A DNA stretch of 64,000 bases from Methanobacterium sp. UBA410 (lineage in GTDB: Archaea; Methanobacteriota; Methanobacteria; Methanobacteriales; Methanobacteriaceae): assembly GCA_002498385.1 (NCBI GenBank), contig DAHH01000019.1, positions 1 to 64,000 of the forward strand, written 5' to 3'. This document shows positions 36,703-45,200 of the stretch, in pieces. Positions within the stretch are counted from its first letter, which is position 1. Each line of letters begins with the position of its first letter. The notes below the pieces were generated by a model, which saw only the letters and a program-made list of their open reading frames with translations, was not told the DNA's origin and ran no database searches. Made by a program: the position numbers and the translations under genes.

Positions 36703-37509
36703 ATGACGAGTTCAGCTTTAGTAAAAGATTACATGACTCGAAATGTCATCACTGTAACCCCTGAAACGCCCAACAACGAAGTTATAGAGCTCATGAAACG
36801 TACTGGCCACGATGGTTTTCCTGTTAAAAGCAATGGAGAAGTGATTGGAATAGTTACAGCATTTGATCTTCTCCTTAAGGAGTGGGTACCAGAGGTCAAG
36901 GGAATAATGTCAACTGACGTGGTTGTTGCAGACCATGAAATGCCCATAAACGATGCATCAAGGGTGATGTTTCGTATGGGAATATCAAGACTTCCTGTTG
37001 TGGATAAACAGGGAAAGTTAGTTGGTATACTTACAAATACCGACATCGTACGTTCTCATATTGAAAGATCCACTCCCATGAAGGTTAAAAATTTCAAAAA
37101 AACCCTGGAAGACCTTTACAACATAAAAACCAGGATAGTCCGCATGAAGGTACCCATAAAGGAGTTAAGGCCAACTCAGGACAAGATATACGCTGATGAA
37201 CTGCAAGGAAGGACTTATGAACTTAAAAGGGGTCTTGCAGAGCCAACAATAGTTGTTAAGGTTGGAAACCGTTTTGTGCTTGTTGATGGACACCACAGAA
37301 CTGTTGCAGCACGTAAATTGGGTTATAATGAGATTGATGCATACGTGATCCAAATTGATGAGGACATGAGACTTGGACTTGAAAAAACAGCCGATAAAGA
37401 TGGCATATTTTCATTTGAGGACATAAAAATAGTAGACGATGCACAGCACCCCCTGATTGCATTAACCGAAAGCATGAAAAAAGGAACTGAGTCTAAAAAA
37501 GGAGGTTAA
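36703..37509 (+). CDS. CBS-pair plus ParB-like domain protein
   Basis: 268 residues. Residues 8-125 hold two CBS repeats (VIGIVTAFDLLLKEW and LVGILTNTDIVRSH). Residues about 150-245 hold a ParB/Srx-type fold with the hallmark VDGHHRTVAARKLGYNEIDAYV. In ParB proteins the GHRR-like motif binds and hydrolyses CTP; here it reads GHHR. A nucleotide-sensing CBS unit joined to such a domain suggests a regulator or small-molecule kinase-like enzyme. hisE starts 4 bp after its stop, so they are in one operon. Sixth CBS-pair protein in this window. Confidence 0.9.
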   Translation: MTSSALVKDYMTRNVITVTPETPNNEVIELMKRTGHDGFPVKSNGEVIGIVTAFDLLLKEWVPEVKGIMSTDVVVADHEMPINDASRVMFRMGISRLPVVDKQGKLVGILTNTDIVRSHIERSTPMKVKNFKKTLEDLYNIKTRIVRMKVPIKELRPTQDKIYADELQGRTYELKRGLAEPTIVVKVGNRFVLVDGHHRTVAARKLGYNEIDAYVIQIDEDMRLGLEKTADKDGIFSFEDIKIVDDAQHPLIALTESMKKGTESKKGG

Positions 37510-37512
37510 AAA

Positions 37513-37800
37513 GTGAAAGACGAGGTAATCAGGGAAGTTTACCAGGTTCTCGAGGAGAGAAGGGACAATCCAATAGATTCTTACACCTCAAAAATTATGA
37601 GGGACAGCGACAAAAGGGCGGAGGACAAGATACTTGAGAAAGTGGGTGAAGAAGCAGCTGAGGTTATACTTGCATCAAAAAATGATGAAAACCTTGTTTA
37701 CGAATCCGTTGACCTCATATTCCACACACTGCTCCTTCTGGTTTACAAGGGCGTTGATCTGGATGAAGTTTTCGATGAGTTCAAGCGCAGGAGGCACTGA
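37513..37800 (+). CDS. hisE: phosphoribosyl-ATP pyrophosphatase
   Basis: 95 residues starting with GTG behind AAAGGAGGTT. Single MazG-like helical domain with [16 protein letters not shown], whose Glu residues bind magnesium, and [13 protein letters not shown]. Second step of histidine biosynthesis. No other his gene is near; its partner here is the CBS-ParB protein. Confidence 0.95.
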   Translation: MKDEVIREVYQVLEERRDNPIDSYTSKIMRDSDKRAEDKILEKVGEEAAEVILASKNDENLVYESVDLIFHTLLLLVYKGVDLDEVFDEFKRRRH

Positions 37801-37963
37801 TTTTTAAAGGTTTTTTTTCAATACCCTTCCAGCTCATACTCCTTTTTACACGAGTTAAAATAGACTTTTTTTTGGAATTTTAGGAAATTTTCATGAAAAA
37901 CAGGTTCAACTAAAATAAAATAAAAAATTGATGTGATCTTAACTTTTTACTTTAATCCAAATC

Positions 37964-38506
37964 CTAGCTTTTTACTTCCTTCATGAACCGGGTTTTAACT
38001 GCGCACGGATCCATATCAATTATTGGAACCTTTGCATTGCCCTTTTCAACCTTCACATGGACGAAAACAGGTCCTTTGCTCTTTAAAACTTCATTGAAGT
38101 TGATTTCATCCTTGAAGAAAAATGTTTTCCTGAATCCAATGGACTCTGCAACTTTTTTAAGGTTAACTGTTGAGGCGTAGGTTTTCTGGCATCCTGTTGA
38201 ACCGTAGCACCCGTTGTCAAGAACCACAAGGATTAGGTTTTCTGGGTTCTGGTTGTAGGTTGTGACAAGGCTTCCAAGGTTCATAAGAACGGAGCCGTCA
38301 CCGTCCAGGACCACGACCTTTTTGTCTGTGGACATTGAAAGCCCAAGCCCGATTGAGGAGGCCATGCCCATTGAGCCCATCATGTAAAAGTGGGTTTTCG
38401 AATCTTTAACATGATACAGTTCCCTTGAAGGGAATCCTATGTTACATATTACCAGTTCGTCCTTAAGCTGTCCTGTGATCCGGGAGATAGCATCTATTCG
38501 TTTCAT
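37964..38506 (-). CDS. comE: sulfopyruvate decarboxylase, beta subunit
   Basis: 180 residues. The thiamine-diphosphate binding half of a decarboxylase: [12 protein letters not shown] with the downstream Asn (DNGCYGSTG) is the GDG...NN ThDP motif. Converts sulfopyruvate to sulfoacetaldehyde with ComD in coenzyme M biosynthesis. The alpha subunit gene lies 2.5 kb upstream on the same strand, which is unusual because the two are normally adjacent or fused. Confidence 0.93.
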   Translation of the reverse strand: MKRIDAISRITGQLKDELVICNIGFPSRELYHVKDSKTHFYMMGSMGMASSIGLGLSMSTDKKVVVLDGDGSVLMNLGSLVTTYNQNPENLILVVLDNGCYGSTGCQKTYASTVNLKKVAESIGFRKTFFFKDEINFNEVLKSKGPVFVHVKVEKGNAKVPIIDMDPCAVKTRFMKEVKS

Positions 38507-38604
38507 GTTTTTTCATCCTTGATTCAATTTATTCCAACCATCTTTTTCAATTCATTACTCTCTTCTTTAATCTTAAGCCATTTCCTGTTCTCTATAAACT
38601 AAAT

Positions 38605-39033
38605 TTACAAATCTCTCTCAAGTTTGATAACAGCATCCTGCACTGCTGATGTTAACTTAACACCATTCTCTTCACCTAAAATCATGGAGTACCTTTTGAA
38701 GAGGTTTTTCCAGCATGCAACTATTTTCTCTGTTAGTTCCAGTCCTTCTTCTGTGGGGTGGAGTGATGGTGATTTTCCTTCAACTTTCCTCTCAACAAAA
38801 CCCTTGTGCTCCAGTTTGTCCACAAAACGCGAGATTGTTGATGGTTTAAGATCAAGTTCACGGCTCAGACGGCTTTGGGATATTCCCGGGTTTTTGTTGA
38901 TTAGCATGAGGGCAAGAGCCTGGGATGGGAAGAGGTCTGTTTCTCTGAATTCTTCCTCAGCCATTCTGGTCAGTACCCTTGACAATCTGCTGCTTGTGAA
39001 GTATAAACAGTTACAGAGGGATCCATCCACCAT
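38605..39033 (-). CDS. MarR-family transcriptional regulator
   Basis: 142 residues. The winged helix is clear: ISQSRLSRELDLKPSTISRFVDKLEHKGFVERKVEGKSPSLHPTEEGLEL. It starts with ATG behind AGGAG. It is divergent from a flavoprotein gene at 39269. A 17-bp inverted repeat (39054-39070) lies at its own promoter and a 14-bp near-palindrome (39227-39240) at the divergent promoter, so it likely controls the flavoprotein and nitroreductase genes. Confidence 0.92.
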   Translation of the reverse strand: MVDGSLCNCLYFTSSRLSRVLTRMAEEEFRETDLFPSQALALMLINKNPGISQSRLSRELDLKPSTISRFVDKLEHKGFVERKVEGKSPSLHPTEEGLELTEKIVACWKNLFKRYSMILGEENGVKLTSAVQDAVIKLERDL

Positions 39034-39053
39034 AATCTTTTCTCCTGTATTTA

Positions 39054-39070
39054 AATGCTTTTAAAGCATT
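39054..39070. promoter_or_regulatory. 17-bp inverted repeat, likely MarR autoregulatory operator
   Basis: AATGCTT-TTA-AAGCATT has perfect 7-bp arms and starts 21 bp upstream of the MarR start codon. The symmetry is seen; binding is inferred from the position. Confidence 0.5.
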
Positions 39071-39218
39071 AGAAAATGAATTTTTCAACTTTAAAAGTTA
39101 ATATGTTGCTGTCGGTATAAAAAATTGTTCCCTGATTGTGGTGAACCTGGATTTTTGGTGTATCACACATGGTTTACGCAGCAACTTGAAAAAGATTCAT
39201 GCAGCATCTATAGAAAGA

Positions 39219-39240
39219 TTTATATATGTTTGTACATACA
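39219..39240 (+). promoter_or_regulatory. TATA box overlapped by a near-palindromic operator
   Basis: TTTATATATG (39219-39228) resembles an archaeal TATA box. TGTTTGTACATACA (39227-39240) is a 14-bp palindrome around TGTACA with one mismatched pair, placed between TATA box and start codon (39269), a typical repressor position. Confidence 0.5.
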
Positions 39241-39268
39241 ATCTTCTTTGAGGATAGAGGTTCAAAAA

Positions 39269-39820
39269 ATGAAAGTACTGGGATTTGTTGGAAGCCCAAG
39301 GGAAGGCTCAAACACAGGAATAATGGTTGATGAAGTTTTAAAAGGAGCTTCTGATGAAGGAGCTGAAACAAAGGTCTTCAACCTCAACAAAATGAACATA
39401 AAACCATGCCAGGCATGCCAGCACTGTAAAGGCAATGCTGGTGAATGTGCCACAGACGATGACATGCAAGATATTTACAAAGAGATAAAGGAAGCAGATG
39501 CTTTTGTACTCGGCGCACCTATCTACATGTGGCAGATGTCTGCCCAGGCAAAGCTGTTCATAGATAGGCTTTATGCGTTCTTCAAGACTGGATTTGAAGA
39601 AAAGTACGGTAAAAAAGATGTGGCACTGGTTTTCACACAGGGGAACCCTGAAGACATGTTTGCAGGATACATAGACTCCACAAAAGACATGTTCAACTTC
39701 CTGGGTTACAACGTCAAGGGCGTGCTTTCTGCAAAAGGAAACCAGGCACCAGGAGACGTTAAAAATAAGGAAACTATTCTTAAAAAAGCAAGAGAGATAG
39801 GTAAAGACCTGGCCAACTAA
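39269..39820 (+). CDS. flavodoxin-fold FMN reductase / iron-sulphur flavoprotein-like
   Basis: 183 residues from ATG 39269 behind AGAGGTT; the longer reading from 39125 runs through the promoter and is not used. FMN-binding loop [10 protein letters not shown] starts the protein. The [15 protein letters not shown] cysteine cluster near residue 47 is the kind that binds a [4Fe-4S] centre in iron-sulphur flavoproteins. [20 protein letters not shown] is the second FMN loop. Probably a redox-stress or quinone/nitro-reducing enzyme controlled by the divergent MarR gene. Confidence 0.88.
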   Translation: MKVLGFVGSPREGSNTGIMVDEVLKGASDEGAETKVFNLNKMNIKPCQACQHCKGNAGECATDDDMQDIYKEIKEADAFVLGAPIYMWQMSAQAKLFIDRLYAFFKTGFEEKYGKKDVALVFTQGNPEDMFAGYIDSTKDMFNFLGYNVKGVLSAKGNQAPGDVKNKETILKKAREIGKDLAN

Positions 39821-39845
39821 AAATTTTTATTTTTTAATTTTATTA

Positions 39846-39885
39846 TTTTTGTTAATTGATGTAAATTTTTGTTAATTGATGTAAA
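39846..39885. repeat. perfect 20-bp tandem duplication
   Basis: TTTTTGTTAATTGATGTAAA is present twice head to tail directly upstream of the nitroreductase gene. Confidence 0.9.
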
Positions 39886-39915
39886 AAGAGTCAACAAGGT
39901 TACGAGGTTTTTAAA

Positions 39916-40452
39916 GTGGAAAATGAAGCACTGGAAAATGAAGCATTGAAGGTTATAAAAAATCGTAAAAGTGTGAGAAATTATCTGGATAAACCTGTTG
40001 GTGAAAAAGACCTGGAAACTTTGATAAAATCAGGTATGGCTGCACCAAGTGCTGTTAATTTAAGACCATGGGATTTTTTAGCTGTTAAAAATGGATCCAC
40101 ACTCAAAGCTCTGGCAGATGTAATGCCCTTCGGTAAAATGCTCTCTGGTGCGGGTGCAGCATTGATAGTCTGTGGCACGCCTGAGAAATCCGTGCCGAAT
40201 GCTCCTGAATTTTGGGTACAGGACTGTTCTGCTGCTTCAGAGAATATTCTTCTGGCTGCAGAATCCATGGGACTTGGAGCTGTTTGGCTGGGTGTTTATC
40301 CAGTTAAAGAACGAATCCAAGGCGTTAGAAACATCCTTAACATCCCTGAAAACGTTGTTCCCCTGAACATCATTTCAATAGGTTATCCTGCAGGTGCAGA
40401 AAAGCCCAAAAACAAGTTTGAGGTGGAAAAAATTCATAAAGAGAAATGGTGA
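39916..40452 (+). CDS. nitroreductase-family protein
   Basis: 178 residues from GTG 39916 behind GAGG. FMN phosphate-binding RKSVRNYLDKPV at the start, SGMAAPSAVNLRPWDFLAV (substrate and FMN pocket), ENILLAAESMGLGAVWLGVYP and a C-terminal ISIGYPAGAEKP, all normal for the family. The N-terminal ENEALENEALK is an internal repeat of seven bases/residues that may be slippage. Same strand as the flavoprotein gene; NAD(P)H-dependent reduction of nitro or quinone compounds is likely. Confidence 0.92.
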   Translation: MENEALENEALKVIKNRKSVRNYLDKPVGEKDLETLIKSGMAAPSAVNLRPWDFLAVKNGSTLKALADVMPFGKMLSGAGAALIVCGTPEKSVPNAPEFWVQDCSAASENILLAAESMGLGAVWLGVYPVKERIQGVRNILNIPENVVPLNIISIGYPAGAEKPKNKFEVEKIHKEKW

Positions 40453-40548
40453 GAGCTTTTTTAGTTGTTTAACTTAATTTTTTAGTTTAATCTTTTTTAG
40501 ATATAAAATTTTAAATGTTTTTTTATTTTTAAAATTTAATTTTGTGTG

Positions 40549-40580
40549 ATATGATAAGAAAATAATATGATAAGAAAATA
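40549..40580. repeat. perfect 16-bp tandem duplication
   Basis: ATATGATAAGAAAATA is present twice head to tail 17 bp before the flavodoxin-family ORF at 40597. Confidence 0.9.
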
Positions 40581-40596
40581 TGGAAAGTGAGAGCAG

Positions 40597-40944
40597 ATGA
40601 AGGTCATGGCATTTAATGGAAGCTCAAGAAAGAGGGGAAACACTGCAGCCCTGCTTGAGAAAGCCCTTGAAGGGGCCAGACCAGAGGGAGCAGAAACAGA
40701 ACTAATTCACATCTACGATCTGGATTATAAAGGATGTAAAAGTTGTTTTGTCTGCAAGCTGAAGGGAAGTAAAAGCTACGGAAGACGTGCTCAGCGGGAC
40801 GCTTTGACACCCTTACTTGAAGAGGTTAAAAACTGTGATGCTCTTATATTGGGTTCAGAATTAAAGGCAAAAAGGCACAGGGAAGTTTTCCCTGAGGACT
40901 GTGAGAAGGCCTTCAAGATGGGTGCCAGGTTTGCAGGAAGATGA
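40597..40944 (+). pseudogene. internally deleted flavodoxin-family reductase
   Basis: 115 residues. The first 88 are a good N-terminal half of an NADPH-dependent FMN reductase-like protein (FNGSSRKRGNTAALLEKALEGA, CKSCFVCKLKG). The text then jumps from DALILGS directly to ELKAKRHREVFPEDCEKAFKMGARFAG, which is the normal C-terminus. The second FMN loop and about 75-80 residues that should stand between GS and KAKR are missing. The frame is kept, so a shortened protein could be made, but FMN binding should be lost. Called a pseudogene by inference. Confidence 0.7.
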
Positions 40945-41039
40945 TGTGTTTGTTGACCAAGTCCAAAGTCCTTCTAATTTCAACACTCTTCAGGTTCAAT
41001 TTATTTTTAAGCTTCAATCAATCTTCATCACCAGATTCA

Positions 41040-41537
41040 TCACCAGAATGTGATGTTAAGGAGCACTCCAACTGGCATGCTCCCTGTTTCGGCCAGCTTC
41101 CATGATTTTTCAATTACTTCGAGGGCTTCATCAGGTGTTTGTGGGTTGAAGTAAGGAACGTCCAGTGCATCGAGAATCTTGGATGTGGCCTTGCCCATGG
41201 GTATCTGTGCTGATATCCCCTCGCCAAGGGTTCCTCTCTGGCTTATGACCATTAAAATTGGGAATCTGTAAAGTTTAAAGAGTGATGCAAGCACGTTAAC
41301 CGAGTTTCCAAGCCCTGAGTTCTGCATGAGAATTGCGGGTTTTCTGCCCCCCATGAAGGCACCGGCACATATTCCAAAACCTTCTTCCTCCCGGGTTACA
41401 GGTACGTGGGTTATCTCAGGGTCGCATTCAATCATTTTCAGAACCTTTCCAAGGTTAACACATGGTACGCTCACTATAAAATCTATTCCTGCTTTTTTCA
41501 GGGCATCATAAACTGCTTGACTGCTGTCCAACTTCAT
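41040..41537 (-). CDS. comD: sulfopyruvate decarboxylase, alpha subunit
   Basis: 165 residues. The Pyr-binding half of a ThDP decarboxylase: [18 protein letters not shown], then [39 protein letters not shown], where the Glu of TREEEG activates the cofactor. It pairs with ComE in coenzyme M synthesis. Its partner comE lies 2.5 kb downstream, beyond a MarR/flavoprotein/nitroreductase group. Confidence 0.93.
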   Translation of the reverse strand: MKLDSSQAVYDALKKAGIDFIVSVPCVNLGKVLKMIECDPEITHVPVTREEEGFGICAGAFMGGRKPAILMQNSGLGNSVNVLASLFKLYRFPILMVISQRGTLGEGISAQIPMGKATSKILDALDVPYFNPQTPDEALEVIEKSWKLAETGSMPVGVLLNITFW

Positions 41538-41580
41538 ACACCTTTTATTTAAATTCTTACCTGGTTAAATTTAATCAACG

Positions 41581-41612
41581 CATTTAATTGAAAATTCCAT
41601 TTAATTGAAAAT
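41581..41612. repeat. 17-bp tandem duplication
   Basis: CATTTAATTGAAAATTC followed by a second copy lacking only the last bases, in the spacer upstream of comD. Confidence 0.85.
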
Positions 41613-42083
41613 CTTTTTCTCTGTTATAGAAGTATATCATCATGTAATTTAACTTTTTCAGGCAATGAACTGTGGGTTCGTAGTGTATCCACTTACAGTA
41701 ATGGACTTTTAAAAACAATCTGAAAAACTAGAAATAAATTTTAATGGTTTAAGCTGATGTTTAGGTTAAGTCCTGAAGTTTGTTTATCTTTTTTTACAAA
41801 ACAAATAGCGTAGGGATCCGCTATGTAAATTTAGCCTGTATGGATCCCCACATCTTGTATCGAAGGAAATGGCTGAATTAATAACATTCAATCAAATTCC
41901 ATGATTTAGTAATAACAAACTCATTCTTCTTCCTATTGTAGATACCTTTCCCTTGATAATATTTAATAATTTCTATTTCTTCTGTATTATTACTTTCACC
42001 TTGAATCCATGGATTTTCGTAATAATCAGGATTAAGTTATTACTATTTGAGGTTATTTAAGTAAATAGTAATAAAACTAACTT

Positions 42084-42147
42084 AAGTATTACTTTCGAGA
42101 TGATTTTTCCTTTAAAAGTAATAATAATAATTGGATCGAAAGTATTA
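42084..42147 (+). promoter_or_regulatory. three-box AAGTATTA element upstream of the first surface protein
   Basis: AAGTATTA (42084-42091), AAGTAATA (42116-42123) and AAGTATTA (42140-42147), offsets 0, 32 and 56. The last box runs into AAGTATTATAAG, a possible TATA box about 60 bp before the start codon. The same boxes with the same offsets occur at 59356-59419. Boxes one and three are also parts of a long imperfect inverted repeat (TATTACTTTCGA/TCGAAAGTATTA). Confidence 0.6.
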
Positions 42148-42204
42148 TAAGTATATGACTCTAACCACAAATTGTACTTACAATAAGAAAAGGAGGTGAA
42201 AAGT

Positions 42205-45200
42205 ACGAAAAAACAAGCGACTTTAATGATATTTAGTTTAATTTGTGCACTGGCACTTTGTGGTAGTGCTTCTGCTGCTGATGTTGCTTTAAATACCACA
42301 CACAATGGCACAGTTTCAGGTGATCTTTATGTGAACGCTACGCAGCCTGTGGCTTGGGGTAATCAGGCTAGTGGTGTAAATAGTCGAGAATTTAATCAGA
42401 CTTTTAATCTGCCTACAAATGGAACAAATATCCAATGGGCAGAGGTATATGTGAATATTTACTCGGGAACTGCAAGTGCTAACTGGCCTTCCAATGCCAC
42501 CATCATGTTGGATGGTGATGGTGATGGAGTTTATGAGACTACACTTGGCAATGAACTACTTGACAGTGGTACTAAACATTCCATGGATGGGGTACAGTAC
42601 TGGATTAATGGGCACTGTTTCAGAGTTGCCTCAGACTACCAGCTGTGTTACAACGTCACAGGACTAATAACCTGCAACAACCCTTCCATCTATGTGAAAA
42701 CCGAAAAAGTAGGCACATCTTCCTATGATGGCCGGTTGAAGATGATTGCACTGGTTGCAGCCTACAACGACGGAGACAATGACAAAGTGGATTACTGGGT
42801 GAATGATGGACAGGACTGGATAAGCAGCGGTACATCACAGACCACCTTTAAAACCAGCACAGTAACCAGCACAGTAACCAATGCCACACTCAATACCGTA
42901 GCTCTTTCCAGTGCAGATGGAAGCTACATATTTAACGGTGAAAAACACAACGGAACAAACTCAGTAAACCCAGTGAATTACTTCGAGACTCATACATGGA
43001 ATGTCACCAGCCAGATCACTCCGGGAAATGACAGTACATTAACTTACAGAGCTGGAAACGGATCTTTTAAAAACGTTCTGGCTACACTCACGCTACGTGA
43101 AAAACCAGTAGCTCCAAAAGCTAATTTCACAGCAAACGCAACTTCAGGCAATGATCCATTAGGAATAACATTTACTGATGAATCCACAGGAACTATAACA
43201 GGATACAACTGGGATTTTGGTGATAACAGCACATCAACTGATGAAAACCCAAAACACACCTACACCAAAGCAGGTACCTACACTGTAAAACTTATGGTAA
43301 CAGGACCTGGCGGTAATGACACCAAGGTGATGAATAACTACATTACAGTTCTATCCCAGTGTGATCTTCAGGTTACTGAAGTAACAATCCCTGTAAATGG
43401 ACCAACTGTTTTCCCAGGTGAAACAAACAACGTGACAGTTACCATCAAAAACAATGGTCCTGATGCTTCTCAGGCCACTACGGTGAATCTTTACGCCAGC
43501 GACGTTACTTCTGGCCCGGTAGCCTCAGCAAACGTGCCAGCACTGGCATCTGGAGCACAAACAACCGTATTATTAACTGATCCAACGATCCGTCCCATAA
43601 CCGCAAACACCACCTACGGAAACAGCAATGCAAGTTATGTGACCTACACTGCAAATGTGGACCCTCTTAACACTGTACCTGAATCCAATGAAAACAACAA
43701 TCAGCTGGCCAGTACAGCATGCCCAGTTTACTACAACGGCTACAAGGGTAAACAGTACGAGTACGGTGGAGATGATTCAACCCAGCGCAGCTACGATCTG
43801 CGCGGAGATCTTGTCTATTCAATTGGAGACTCGACCTACGGTAGTAAAAAGGCTGGTTATACTGTAAAATGGAACTCGACAGATCTTACAATTCCTGCAG
43901 GTGCAACTATCAAGGAAGCATGGTTGTACATGGCATATTCCTGGGACAGCACCAATCTCTTCCCAGGCAACATGCAGATAACCTTTGATGGTCAGAATGT
44001 TTCCTACGTTAAATGGTACTACGATCTTAGTAACTTCGGTAGTTGGGGTAGTGGTGTTTATGGAATGTTAACGTACAACGTAACTTCACTCTTCCAACCA
44101 AACTCTGAAAATAATGTTACAATTTTTAACAGTACAGTCAGTGCAACTTTGTATCCATTCACGTTAATGGTGATCTACGAGGATTCAAGTTCTACTGAGA
44201 AACAGATATTCATAAATGATGGATACGATCTTTTAGGTGTGGATGAGCGTTATGGAACAACAATTAATGAAGCAACAGCTTATACTCAATTTAATGGAAC
44301 AATAAAAGATATTTCAAATGTTAAGAGTGCAAAACTCATAACATCTACATCAGCCACTGGTCAGGGTGAAGGTAACCTGCTTTTTAATGGTAATACACTT
44401 GGACTAAATGTCTGGAACGCAACAAGTACATACTGGTATGCTATTGATGTGCACGATGTGAAGGATTACCTCAACACATCCAACAACACGGTAGGTATCC
44501 AGGAAACAGATTCATGCTTAGGTGCAAATCAACAATTTTTAGTTTTAGAATACAATGAACCGGTACCAGTTGCAAATTTCACATCCAACACAACCAATGG
44601 AACAGTACCACTTGATGTGCAGTTTACTGATAATTCTACAGGTTACATAACATCATATGCCTGGGACTTTGATGGTGATGGAACTGTTGATAGTACAGCT
44701 CAAAATCCAAGTTATACCTATACCAAATCGGGTAATTACACTGTAACAGAGACTGTAACAGGACCAGGTGGTAGTAACAGTACAACTAGTATCGTAACAG
44801 TTAACGCTCCTGATCTCGTCGTGACAAATGTTACAGCTAACAACGGCACCGGTGGCTGCATGTTCGCCAACGAGCCTAACGTGATCTATGTAACAGTTGA
44901 AAACAATGGAACTGCAGCAACTCCAGAGTCCACACTCAACGTGAACATAAATGGAACGGATTACACTGTGAACGTTCCTGCTTTAGCTGTGGGTGAATCC
45001 ACAACTGTAACTGTAACAGATCCAGTTTCACGAAAAGATGGTGACAGCGTACCTATAAATGCTACAACCAATCCAAACAATACCATACCAGAAACCAACA
45101 CGTCCAACAACAGCTTCTCAACCAATTTAACAGTTTACAACAACGGATACAAAGGTAAAAGATGCACTGACGGCAGTGACATAGACACCCAGAACACGTT

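Larger units (their letters stand above)
41538..42204. other. intergenic upstream of the surface-protein cluster
   Basis: 667 bp without a gene. It contains a 17-bp doublet (41581-41612), an inverted repeat ATAGCG/CGCTAT (near 41807-41826), and the three-box regulatory element (42084-42147) before the first surface protein gene. Confidence 0.5.

Noticed and set aside
37256..37462. Minus-strand ORF over the ParB-like domain
   Set aside because: Shadow frame of the CBS-ParB gene.
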